64,000 bases of DNA from Oscillospiraceae bacterium (GTDB lineage Bacteria > Bacillota > Clostridia > Oscillospirales > CAG-272): assembly GCA_015063805.1 (NCBI GenBank), contig SVTK01000001.1, positions 62,001 to 126,000 on the forward strand. Reading direction: 5' to 3'. The position numbers and the translations under genes were made by a program. Below, piece by piece: positions 44,049 through 52,113 of the stretch. The notes below the pieces were generated by a model. The model did no database searches. It was not told the origin of the DNA and was given only the letters and a program-made list of their open reading frames with translations. The first letter of the stretch is position 1; every line of letters begins with the position of its first letter.

Positions 44049-44768
44049 ATGACATTTGCTTTTTCACAGGAAGAATTATCTTACATGGCCAAAAGCTTTG
44101 GCTATCAGCATCTTGAGGGCGCTGATTTCATTAAATTTGACAAAAAAAGCTGCGAAGCATCTTTGCTGGAAAAGGGATATATTCTGCCGTACAAAAAATC
44201 CTTTGAGCTTTCCAATGAGATCAGACTATTGCTCTCCGCATGGGTGGGTATCCGTTATACGCTGATTAGAGACAGCTTTCTTTCCGATGAGCGTGTGTTT
44301 GCGATTCTGGCCAGTCCGGAGTATATTCTCACATATTCGCTGAATAAAGGCAGTATTTCAATGAATATGGGAAACTTTTCTCCCGAGGATATGGATCGCA
44401 TACTGGCCGATTACCTGAATATCATCGAATGCGGCGGGGAAAACCCCGGGTTTAATATTTCTTTCTCCGGCGAGGAGTACTTGGCATACTTTGGCGGAGA
44501 ACTGTCGGATGAGGCGGTTTCGGGGAAGACGGGATTGCTTTCGGCGGATATCGCGCAGATTAAAGCAACCTTGGATGCGGAGGACGGTGTGTCCTTTATT
44601 GTGCAGAATGTTAAGGATGACATCGGATGTATGGGTGCACTCAAGCGGTATGAAGACGGATATTTGATGGTAAAGCACATTGTACCTAACACAGCGATTG
44701 ACCGGCAGAAGATTGTGGTCGTGAAGGGAAATGCACAGGCCATCATCGATAGTATCTACATTTTGTAA
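44049..44768 (+). CDS. Unknown protein in type VII locus, possible chaperone or immunity protein
   Basis: 239-residue soluble alpha/beta protein that I do not recognise. No signal peptide or membrane helix. The middle segment (LLSAWVGIRYTLIRDSF, VFAILASPEYILTYSL) and the last strand (QKIVVVKGNAQAIIDSIYI) are well-formed. It starts 3 bases after the stop of the glycine-zipper protein, so it is probably made with it. Candidate roles are immunity protein or an EspG-like substrate chaperone; the layout is loosely similar to EspG but I cannot support homology. Codon use is more AT-rich than essC. Confidence 0.62.
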   Translation: MTFAFSQEELSYMAKSFGYQHLEGADFIKFDKKSCEASLLEKGYILPYKKSFELSNEIRLLLSAWVGIRYTLIRDSFLSDERVFAILASPEYILTYSLNKGSISMNMGNFSPEDMDRILADYLNIIECGGENPGFNISFSGEEYLAYFGGELSDEAVSGKTGLLSADIAQIKATLDAEDGVSFIVQNVKDDIGCMGALKRYEDGYLMVKHIVPNTAIDRQKIVVVKGNAQAIIDSIYIL

Positions 44769-44780
44769 AAGGAGAGCATC

Positions 44781-45035
44781 ATGAAGAATTATTTGCCCAT
44801 CGGCTCGGTGGTCATTCTCAAAGAGGCGCAAAAAAAGATTATGATCTACGGACGCCGTCAAAAAAGAGTTTCCGACAAGCATGAATATGACTATATCGCC
44901 TGCCTGTACCCGGAAGGCAATATCAACGAAGATTATATGTACCTGTTCAACCATGAAGACATTGGCACAGTAGTTTATCGCGGGTTCAGCGATGCCGAGG
45001 AAGAAGCTTTTATTGAGAAGCTTAATTCCATTTGA
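44781..45035 (+). CDS. DUF4176-family protein of type VII locus
   Basis: 84-residue protein with the DUF4176 pattern: YLPIGSVVILKEAQKKIMIYG, YDYIACLYPEGNI and LFNHEDIGTVVYRGF. Members are small cytoplasmic proteins found almost always in Bacillota type VII/LXG loci; several are thought to act with effectors as adaptors. AAAGGAGAGC precedes the ATG. The 3' end overlaps the radical SAM gene by up to 44 bases. Confidence 0.82.
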   Translation: MKNYLPIGSVVILKEAQKKIMIYGRRQKRVSDKHEYDYIACLYPEGNINEDYMYLFNHEDIGTVVYRGFSDAEEEAFIEKLNSI

Positions 45036-45846
45036 CCTCGAAACCCTTGTCCTGCAGGTAACAACTCGCTGTCCGCACCGCTGCCCCCAATGCTATATGC
45101 AAAGGGGAGAGTCTGATCTGCCATTGAACGAGGCGGAGCGACAGCTTGAGCACGCCCGGAAAATGGGGGCAGTTGCTGTACAGCTGACGGGGGGAGAGCC
45201 CATGGTCTATCCCTATTTGCGACAGCTGGTTGCCGCGGCATCGGCGAGAGGAATGTACAGTTTTTTCGCCACCTCCGGTACGGGACATTCCCTCGAGGCA
45301 TACCGGTCGCTGGCTGAGGCGGGGTTGAGTGCTGTCTGCCTATCCCTCAATGACATTCTTGAGGAAGAGCAGAAGGCTACCCGCGATCACTTTGCGCTCA
45401 GTTTGGCGGCGCTGCGGGATGCGGCGGAAGCGGGGATTCCCGCATTCATCAATACCGTGGTGACCGATGCCAATGTTGGGCGGCTGGAGCTGCTGTGGGC
45501 GCATATAAAGCGTGTGGGGGCGGTGGGAATGAATCTGCTCCGCCCGCACCCGTCCTTCGACGGTGCCTATCAGCCCCGGCTTTCACCGGAAACGGTTACG
45601 CACCTGCAAAGAATGGTTGAGCGGAATCACCCCCATTGGCGGGTGGAAAACTGCTTTGTCGAGTATTGGTCTGCCGTGACCGGGCTTCCGTTCCGGTGCA
45701 CAGATGTGGGAAGAACAACGGCAATGATCAACGCCGATGCTACGGTATCTCCCTGCGCGAGGCTGATGGAGTTCCGTTACGCCACTGTGCAGGAAATGCT
45801 GGCCGATCAGGCGAACTGGAGGAAGAAGTGCTGTGATGTTCAATGA
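44992..45846 (+). CDS. Radical SAM enzyme in the type VII locus
   Basis: 284-residue radical SAM protein. The [4Fe-4S] motif C-x3-C-x2-C is CPHRCPQCYMQ (about residue 29), followed by GGEP-type QLTGGEPMVYPYL (about 66). The C-terminal part has CTDVGRTTAMINADATVSPC, a twitch/SPASM-like beginning with an auxiliary-cluster look, and ends in WRKKCCDVQ, shorter than full SPASM domains. Start uncertain: ATG 44992 lies inside the DUF4176 gene without a ribosome site; TTG 45013 has GAGGAAG 9 bases upstream and may be the real one. It overlaps the PP2C gene by 14 bases. Substrate unknown; a peptide made in this locus is possible. Confidence 0.85.
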   Translation: MPRKKLLLRSLIPFDLETLVLQVTTRCPHRCPQCYMQRGESDLPLNEAERQLEHARKMGAVAVQLTGGEPMVYPYLRQLVAAASARGMYSFFATSGTGHSLEAYRSLAEAGLSAVCLSLNDILEEEQKATRDHFALSLAALRDAAEAGIPAFINTVVTDANVGRLELLWAHIKRVGAVGMNLLRPHPSFDGAYQPRLSPETVTHLQRMVERNHPHWRVENCFVEYWSAVTGLPFRCTDVGRTTAMINADATVSPCARLMEFRYATVQEMLADQANWRKKCCDVQ

Positions 45847-46654
45847 ATGCGGTGTTGCTGTATTTTCCCATGTGGGAAACAGCAGAGAAAACCAGGAGGA
45901 CAATGTTCTCTTTGGAAACGGGCGGTATCTGACTGACCGTGACCGGGAGGAGTTGGCCCGAACCCGCGGAGCCTACCGTGCCTGTTACCGCCAACCCACC
46001 GACCGCAACTTCCTTCTTGCTGTCAGCGATGGCATGGGAGGACACGCCTGCGGTGAGGTGGCCAGCGGCATGACAGTGCGCTGGCTGTCCGAGCGGGGGC
46101 GGCAGATTATGGAGAGCACACGGGTGGACACCCGTCTGCTGGCCAACGAGATCCGAGGGCTGAACCGATCAATCTGCGCTTATTCCCGGCAAAATCCCCG
46201 GGCGCGGGGCATGGGGGCAACCCTGTGCGGTGTGGTGTGCAGCGGCGGCGAGTACTACGGTTTTCACGTGGGGGACAGCCGCATCTACCGTTGTACCGGA
46301 GGCAGGCTGGAGCGCTTGTCGGTGGATCACACCGAGGGACAGCGGCTCCTTGATCTGCAGCTGCTCAGCGAGGCTGAGCTGAAGACTTTTCCCCGAAGAA
46401 AAAATCTTTACCGCTATCTTGGTGCCGAGGCAGATCCCGTTCCCGATGTGTATCAGATCGGCTTCTGTGCACCGGGCACCACACTTCTGCTATGTTCCGA
46501 TGGTTTGACCGACGTGATCTCCGACCGTGAGCTTGAGTCGGTTCTCGGCGGTAAGGGAGGGATAGCGAAAAAGGGCGAGGTTCTGCTGGAATTGGCCCTG
46601 GAGCGTAATCCCGGCCATGGCGACAACATTACCTTGATTTTGATTGAATTTTGA
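45833..46654 (+). CDS. PP2C-family protein serine/threonine phosphatase
   Basis: Metal-dependent Ser/Thr phosphatase, 274 residues. Motifs in order: SHVGNSRENQEDNV, AVSDGMGGHACGEVAS (metal Asp and Gly), GMGATLCGVV, HVGDSRIYR, LLCSDGLTDVIS and GDNITLILI. These are complete, so it should be active. It starts at GTG 45833 or ATG 45836, after GGAGGAAG, within the end of the radical SAM gene. The kinase gene follows 81 bases on. Together they form a reversible phosphorylation pair whose likely reader is the FHA domain of EssC. Confidence 0.92.
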   Translation: MMFNECGVAVFSHVGNSRENQEDNVLFGNGRYLTDRDREELARTRGAYRACYRQPTDRNFLLAVSDGMGGHACGEVASGMTVRWLSERGRQIMESTRVDTRLLANEIRGLNRSICAYSRQNPRARGMGATLCGVVCSGGEYYGFHVGDSRIYRCTGGRLERLSVDHTEGQRLLDLQLLSEAELKTFPRRKNLYRYLGAEADPVPDVYQIGFCAPGTTLLLCSDGLTDVISDRELESVLGGKGGIAKKGEVLLELALERNPGHGDNITLILIEF

Positions 46655-46735
46655 GCGGTGGCCTGTCCCGCTTGCCCCCTTGCACAGACAGGCGGTATTC
46701 CGAAACCCGAATCCAAAACGGCGAGGAGAAAAACA

Positions 46736-48733
46736 ATGATCGGAAAAGAAATTTTGGGCTATCGCGTCGAGGAAGAGATTGGCTCGGGCGGTTTCGGCAC
46801 GGTGTACCGTGTGGTGAAATCCAATGCCGCCGGAACCTACACCCGCGCGCTGAAGCACATTGTGCTGCCCACCAAAAAGCAGTATGCGGGAGTGCTGAAC
46901 TCCATGGGCGGCGATTACGCTAAGGCGGACGATTATTTTGCAGGCATTTTGGCGGATATTGTGGGAGAGATCCGTATTCTCAGTGAGCTTTCCGAGAGCG
47001 GAATTCAGAACATCGTCCGTTACTACGAGAATGACATCATCGAAACCCCGTCGCCCAGATCCTATGACATTTACATCATGATGGAGTACCTGACGCCCCT
47101 CCCTGATTATTTCACGGGCAGGAGTTTTACGGTCCGTGATGTGATCCGTTTGGGGAAGGATATTCTCGCCGCGCTGATCTCCTGTCACGAGAAGAATATC
47201 ATTCATCGTGACATTAAAGATGACAATATCTTCGTCTCGGCAGAGGGCGTCTACAAGCTTGGCGACTTTGGCGTGTCCAAGGCGCTGAAGGACAGATCCC
47301 GTGCCGAGTCGGTGAAGGGAACTCCCAATTTCATTGCTCCGGAGGTCTATCTGGGGAAGGAGTCCTACGATCATACCGTGGATATCTACTCTCTTGGGGT
47401 TCTCCTGTATAAACTGCTCAATAAGTCCCGCAATCCCTTCCTGCCCTCCTTCCCCGCACCCTACTCGTCCCTGGATGAGGATGCGGCCTTTGAGGCGAGA
47501 ATGGCAGGAAAGATCCCCGAACTCCCCATGGACGCGCAAAATGACCTGGGCAAGGCCATTGTGAAAGCCCTGATGCCCCGGGCAAAGCGCTACGATTCGG
47601 CAAAAGAATTTTTGGGTGCTCTTCGGGCGGCTGAGCAGGGCCTGGGGGCTGAGGCGCTTTCCCTGGTATTGAACACCCCGATTCCCGCTTTACAGTCCAC
47701 TCCCACGCCTACGCCTTCCCCGGCCGGTGCCACGGTGGACTATACCGCCGGAACCGCCGATTGCGGCGAGAGCCGGAACCGTCACATGGACGAAACGGTG
47801 GGGGATTCGGTGCCGGGCAGCGAGACGGACTTAGAGCCTCAGCTCACCGCGGACAAGAACCTGTTCAAAACTTTTGCGGAGGAGACCACACCCGGAAAGG
47901 CCTTCGATTCCCCGCCTCCCCCTCCCCCTGTACCCGATCCCGATCCCGATCCCATTCCCGAACCTGCACCGAAGAAGAAAAAAACCGCCTTCTCGGATGA
48001 TACCCTCTCGAGAGACGGTTCTTCGGGAGCAGGCGCCTGGGGCTATGATTCCCCCTCCTACGGCGGCAGTTGGGACAGCGGTCCTCCTCAGGTAGAAGCA
48101 ATCACCAAGAAGGATCTCAGTTGGCTGATCTACCTTGCCCCCGTTCTGATCGCCCTCATTTACATTACGGTTTATGTGATCTTGATTCCGGTTTTCTATG
48201 GCAAGGGGGTTTCCTTTATCGAGTGGCTCTTCAGCCGTCCCGATGATATCCTTGAAACCCTGCGTACTCCGGATTGGATCCTCAAGCCCGCGGCGGTTAT
48301 TATCGGCCTGAAGATCTTCAACTGGGTGATTTCCGTTGCCTTCTGCATTTCCCTCTTCTTTGTGGGACACACCATTCAGAACCGTCGCCCCGCTGTCAGC
48401 GTTGACGCGAAGCTGACGGGCAAGGAGGCCTATCTGCTGGCAATGGAAATCTATGAGGCAGCCAAGCTGATTGACGTCAAGGAGGCCAACCCCGCCAAAC
48501 TTGCCATCCGCGGGGTGTATGAACGCCTGCGGAACGAGAGCGCATTTGGCTCGGGTTCGGCCATGGTGATCACCTGCGAGAATGAGATAGCGTCTGCCTT
48601 GCAGGCCATTCGCAGTACTGTCCCGGGGCTGAACAACCCCGACGCTCTCCCGGGCTGCAGCCAAAAGATCCTTGAGTTGTGCCAAAAGACACAGAGTGCA
48701 CTGAACCGAAGAATTGAACTCAAAAAGAGATAA
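46736..48733 (+). CDS. Membrane Ser/Thr protein kinase of the type VII locus
   Basis: 665-residue Hanks-type kinase. Glycine loop IGSGGFGTVYRV (about 14-25), Lys in RALKHIVLP (about 37), catalytic HRDIKDDNIFV (about 157), DFGVSKAL Mg motif (about 177) and APEVYLG (about 203) are intact. A Pro-rich linker (PPPPPPVPDPDPDP) follows, then two membrane helices (about 462-490 and 517-542) and a C-terminal cytoplasmic domain. It has no PASTA repeats, unlike PrkC. The start is ATG 46736 with GAGGAGA upstream. In canonical loci EssB is a kinase-like pseudoenzyme with one helix; here an active-looking kinase occupies the locus. Likely substrates are EssC-associated proteins. Confidence 0.92.
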   Translation: MIGKEILGYRVEEEIGSGGFGTVYRVVKSNAAGTYTRALKHIVLPTKKQYAGVLNSMGGDYAKADDYFAGILADIVGEIRILSELSESGIQNIVRYYENDIIETPSPRSYDIYIMMEYLTPLPDYFTGRSFTVRDVIRLGKDILAALISCHEKNIIHRDIKDDNIFVSAEGVYKLGDFGVSKALKDRSRAESVKGTPNFIAPEVYLGKESYDHTVDIYSLGVLLYKLLNKSRNPFLPSFPAPYSSLDEDAAFEARMAGKIPELPMDAQNDLGKAIVKALMPRAKRYDSAKEFLGALRAAEQGLGAEALSLVLNTPIPALQSTPTPTPSPAGATVDYTAGTADCGESRNRHMDETVGDSVPGSETDLEPQLTADKNLFKTFAEETTPGKAFDSPPPPPPVPDPDPDPIPEPAPKKKKTAFSDDTLSRDGSSGAGAWGYDSPSYGGSWDSGPPQVEAITKKDLSWLIYLAPVLIALIYITVYVILIPVFYGKGVSFIEWLFSRPDDILETLRTPDWILKPAAVIIGLKIFNWVISVAFCISLFFVGHTIQNRRPAVSVDAKLTGKEAYLLAMEIYEAAKLIDVKEANPAKLAIRGVYERLRNESAFGSGSAMVITCENEIASALQAIRSTVPGLNNPDALPGCSQKILELCQKTQSALNRRIELKKR

Positions 48734-48755
48734 ATAAAGATTGGAGACTCGTATT

Positions 48756-49352
48756 ATGGCTTATCAAGTTGTCGACCTGGAGTGTCCCGGCTGCGGGAAA
48801 CCCATCACCACTGCAACACGGCAATGCCCCCAGTGCTTCCGTGAAATTGTTATCTCTACCTTCAATAGCGTCAGCGGAATGTCTCCCCTGGACCTGAATA
48901 AGCAGGCAAGTGCTTACCGTAAGGCCATGGCAAGCAATCCCGATGACCAAACACTGAATATGTCCATTGCTTTCTGCTATCTGAAGCTGAAGCTGTACGA
49001 CAAGGCGATCCCCTGCTTTGAGAAAGCCATCGAGGATAATTTCGATAATTCCGAGACCTACTTCTACCTGGCGATTGCTCTGCTTCAGGGCAAAAAGGCG
49101 TTCCTGGCCCCCAGAACCGTCATCGACCGGGTGGAGGAGTACATCCAGGCGGCCATTATGATCGAGCCCAAGGCCATCTATCACTATTTCTGGGCCTACG
49201 TCCGCTACGATCATCACTATCGCAAGTCCTATAACATGACCCCCAACTATATGCAGCTCCGCCTGCAGGCAGAGCAGATCGGTCTGTCCCAGACCGACGT
49301 GGATGAGCTTTACAACATTCTCGGGGTTGCCTGCCCCGAGGCAATGATGTAA
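48756..49352 (+). CDS. Zinc-ribbon and TPR-like protein
   Basis: 198-residue cytoplasmic protein. The N-terminus has a zinc ribbon, CPGCGKP...CPQCFRE (residues about 10-29). A TPR-like region follows (YRKAMASNPDDQTLNMSIAF, KLYDKAIPCFEKAIEDNFDN, TYFYLAIALLQ). The start is ATG 48756; GGAG is 9 bases upstream, and TTG 48741 is less likely. It lies 22 bases after the kinase gene, and 38 bases before the next. The TPR may dock kinase or SPFH partners; inference only. Confidence 0.75.
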   Translation: MAYQVVDLECPGCGKPITTATRQCPQCFREIVISTFNSVSGMSPLDLNKQASAYRKAMASNPDDQTLNMSIAFCYLKLKLYDKAIPCFEKAIEDNFDNSETYFYLAIALLQGKKAFLAPRTVIDRVEEYIQAAIMIEPKAIYHYFWAYVRYDHHYRKSYNMTPNYMQLRLQAEQIGLSQTDVDELYNILGVACPEAMM

Positions 49353-49390
49353 ATATTTCCCCAAAACTTTATATTTAAGGAGAAACAATC

Positions 49391-50665
49391 ATGGATGAAA
49401 AGGTAAGACGCTCGAAGATCTATACCTACTTCTATGGCAGAAACACCGTGTTCCAGCAGTTTTTGATCGTGCTGGGCGTGCTTCTGCTGATGCTTGCCTC
49501 CATTGCGACCGAGGCTGCCTTGGACGGCTATCAGAAAAAATCCGATAAGCTTTATGAAGCTTATTCCGAGGCACAGGAAGCTTATTCCGAGGCCATGGAC
49601 GAGGCCCGCACCAAATTCAGCGTCGGCTACGAAGAGTATGCCGAGATCGAGAAGGGTGACGAATTCTCCAGCGAGAAACGGGCATACAACAAGGCTCTGG
49701 AGAAGATGCTGAAGGCCGAGGACAAGATCGAAGCACATCGGGAAAAGAATCCCACCAAGTCCTTCTGGTCCACCGTGACCCGTATCCTTGCCATTGTATC
49801 CCTGCTTGCCGGCGCGCTGTGGTGGATCTATAAAAAGATCTCCTTCAACCGTGACGGTGAGGCCGAGGTGGACGAGGAGCTCCGCATCAAGATTGCCGAG
49901 GCTAAGCGCAAGGGCATGGAAAAGCTCAACATCATTTCCGAGCAGATCTCCCGAGTGGAGCCTGTGGTGCTCACCGGCGTGGCCCGCTTTGACGGCGCAG
50001 CCGGTGCGGTGATCCCCACCAACTGGTTTAAGCGTATCTTCGGCCGCTGGATCAGCGTGATCCTTCGTTTCGACAAGATTATCCTTGGTCTGATCATTGC
50101 GCTGGTGTATTCCCTCATCGCCGGCTTCGTGGCCAAGAACACCTTCCTCTATGTCCTGGTGCTCATCGTGGCCCTGGGCGGTTCGGCCGTGGGCGGCTAC
50201 TTCCTCTACCAGAAGTTTGAGGTGGAGTCCTATGTTTCTCCCCGCATCATCAAGCGGCTGGCCAAGTTCCCTCCCAACTTCATGTCCAAGCTGGGCAGCG
50301 ACAATGGTGTTCGCGTTTCCCTCCCCTCCTTCACCGTGTATATGTTCGGTGATGATCAGCTCTATGTTTACTACCAGTATGTGGACCTGGTCACCGGCCG
50401 TATTTTCTATGAGGGTGTCAACGAATACTTCTACGAGGACATCGTTGCCGTTACCTCCAGCCAGGAGACCCGCAAGATCTTCAAGCGCTGCGGCTTCCTC
50501 AACCTCTTCCTCAAGAGTATCGACTACCTCAGAGAGAGCATCACCGTGGTCTCCAGCGGCTGTATGCACAGCGAATCCTATATCGTGGATATAGGCAACT
50601 CCCTGCTGGATACTCAGTTTGTGGGAATGCGCAACCTCATCCGCCAGAAGAAGGCGGAAAAGTAA
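49391..50665 (+). CDS. Multi-helix membrane protein with coiled coil, type VII locus
   Basis: 424-residue protein I do not recognise. One helix at about 22-42, a coiled-coil region about 48-120 (YSEAQEAYSEAMDEARTK, ALEKMLKAEDKIEAHREK), another helix about 125-147, a charged segment, then two helices about 225-275 and a C-terminal soluble domain of about 145 residues. That last domain (VYMFGDDQLYVYYQYVD, NEYFYEDIVAVTSSQE) is similar to the middle of the next gene's product. AAGGAGAAAC precedes the ATG. It could fill the place of a missing membrane component of the secretion machine, but no homology to EsaA, EssA or EssB is visible. Confidence 0.75.
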   Translation: MDEKVRRSKIYTYFYGRNTVFQQFLIVLGVLLLMLASIATEAALDGYQKKSDKLYEAYSEAQEAYSEAMDEARTKFSVGYEEYAEIEKGDEFSSEKRAYNKALEKMLKAEDKIEAHREKNPTKSFWSTVTRILAIVSLLAGALWWIYKKISFNRDGEAEVDEELRIKIAEAKRKGMEKLNIISEQISRVEPVVLTGVARFDGAAGAVIPTNWFKRIFGRWISVILRFDKIILGLIIALVYSLIAGFVAKNTFLYVLVLIVALGGSAVGGYFLYQKFEVESYVSPRIIKRLAKFPPNFMSKLGSDNGVRVSLPSFTVYMFGDDQLYVYYQYVDLVTGRIFYEGVNEYFYEDIVAVTSSQETRKIFKRCGFLNLFLKSIDYLRESITVVSSGCMHSESYIVDIGNSLLDTQFVGMRNLIRQKKAEK

Positions 50666-50761
50666 TCCGGTAATCCCGGTGTAATGCCACTGCACCGATG
50701 ATTATATAGTGATCCCCTTATTCAAATTTTATCTTACATCGACAAAAGGAGAACTGAAACT

Positions 50762-51394
50762 ATGTCTGCACTCGATTACGCTGCACTTGTTGCACAGAAG
50801 GCTCAATTCAAGAGAGGTAAGACCCCTGATCAGAAGCTTGCTATCGACTACCTGATTCCCAAGACCGGTATCCTGGGCCTCTTCCTCAACAAGAAGGACG
50901 AGGAGTACGATGCAGTACTGAAGAGACTGGTTGACAGCTTCGGCAGCTACAAGCGCGCACTGAACAAGATCGGCCTCGACGAGGACGAGCTGAAGGAAAT
51001 CCCCCCTGTAACCCTTTACGGTTATGAGGACGGTGATTTCGAGAGAACCGGTAAGGACGGCAGATACCGCAGCAACAAGTACTCCATCACCCACCTGTTC
51101 TTCTCTTCCACGCAGGTTTATATGTACTCCGTCATTCTGGACACCACCGACAACACCAGAAAAGAAAGAACCGAGGAGTACTTCTACCGTGACATTACCA
51201 ACTTCTCCACCTCTTCCGAGTCCTACGAGGCTACTTGGTTCAAGGGCTGCACCGGCAAGCCTATGAAGAGAACCGTTGAGGTTCAGCGCTTCGGCCTGAT
51301 CGTTCCCGGCGATAAGTTCACCTGCAGCACTACCGGTGACATTGACCGCCAGATCCAGGCAATGAAGAACAAGCTCCGCGAGAAGAAGGCGTAA
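50762..51394 (+). CDS. Soluble protein sharing a domain with the upstream membrane protein
   Basis: 210-residue cytoplasmic protein of unknown family. The segment QVYMYSVILDTTDN...EEYFYRDITNFSTSSES lines up with YVYYQYVDLVTG...NEYFYEDIVAVTSSQE in the product of 49391-50665, so the two are paralogous over roughly 60 residues. Codon use here is T/C-ending and very regular, like the highly expressed surface genes. AAAGGAG precedes the ATG. A 96-base gap may hold its own promoter but no convincing pair was found. Confidence 0.75.
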   Translation: MSALDYAALVAQKAQFKRGKTPDQKLAIDYLIPKTGILGLFLNKKDEEYDAVLKRLVDSFGSYKRALNKIGLDEDELKEIPPVTLYGYEDGDFERTGKDGRYRSNKYSITHLFFSSTQVYMYSVILDTTDNTRKERTEEYFYRDITNFSTSSESYEATWFKGCTGKPMKRTVEVQRFGLIVPGDKFTCSTTGDIDRQIQAMKNKLREKKA

Positions 51395-51413
51395 GTTACT
51401 GTTTCCGCACTTC

Positions 51414-51456
51414 GGGGGAGGGGCGGTGTATGTGGCATATGCACCCTCCCCTTTTC
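51414..51456 (+). terminator. Hairpin with T-run between unknown gene and yidD-like gene
   Basis: GGGGGAGGG...GGTG with CACCCTCCCC then TTTT; a second hairpin GGCACGCAGGACG / CCTGTGTGCC follows. May be partial terminator or leader structure. Confidence 0.5.
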
Positions 51457-51539
51457 CCCGGCGGCGGACAGTTACCCGGCCCGGTTCGGCACGCAGGACG
51501 CCGTCCTGTGTGCCGCCGAGGACCGAGAAAGGTGTTTCC

Positions 51540-52016
51540 ATGTCCGAACATCATCATGACTGTTGTCCCTATGAACTTCCCCCCGAACGGAAGGAAGAGA
51601 CTTATCCCTTTACCGGGAAAAAACTGATCCGTCCCCCCGTTGCCTGGGGCAGAGCAGTGCTGTGGTTTCTGCTGTCCCTTGCGGGATGCGGGCTGCTGGC
51701 GGCTGCGCTGCAGTGGGTGTTTGCCCGACTTGCGTGGCTTGATGCCATGTCCGGGTCGGGACGGTTTGTTCTGCTTTATGCCCTGCTGCTTTTTCTGTGG
51801 CTGTGTGTCACGGCGCGGCGGGTACTGATCTTTTTTATCCGGGTGTACCAGCGGTATGCCCCCTATGACGTGCGTTGTATGTGTGTATATGTCCCGAACT
51901 GCTCGGAGTATATGATCCTTGCCGTGGAGAAGTACGGTTTGATCCGCGGCGTGGTCAAAGGCCTGCGCCGCCTTCGCCATTGCGGCGAGACCGATGGCGG
52001 CGAAGATTACCCGTGA
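51540..52016 (+). CDS. yidD: YidD-like protein (membrane protein insertion efficiency factor) with N-terminal membrane extension
   Basis: 158-residue protein. The C-terminal about 70 residues match the YidD family (RYAPYDVRCMCVYVPNCSEY, AVEKYGLIRGVVKGLRRL, RHCGETDGGEDYP in place of the usual RCHPF-GG-DP). The N-terminal 85 residues contain a His/Cys-rich start (MSEHHHDCCPYELPPE) and two hydrophobic helices not found in typical 70-90-residue YidD. AAAGGTG lies 6 bases before ATG 51540. YidD is usually beside rnpA and yidC; here it sits at the end of the type VII locus. A helper for membrane insertion of locus proteins is an inference. Confidence 0.78.
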   Translation: MSEHHHDCCPYELPPERKEETYPFTGKKLIRPPVAWGRAVLWFLLSLAGCGLLAAALQWVFARLAWLDAMSGSGRFVLLYALLLFLWLCVTARRVLIFFIRVYQRYAPYDVRCMCVYVPNCSEYMILAVEKYGLIRGVVKGLRRLRHCGETDGGEDYP

Positions 52017-52113
52017 GGGGAAAGTTTGAAAGATAAATCTTTCAAACACGTTTTGTGGCTTTCGCCACCGCAGCGTCGGCGATTTTGCTTCGCAAAACCA
52101 GCCCCAATTCCGC

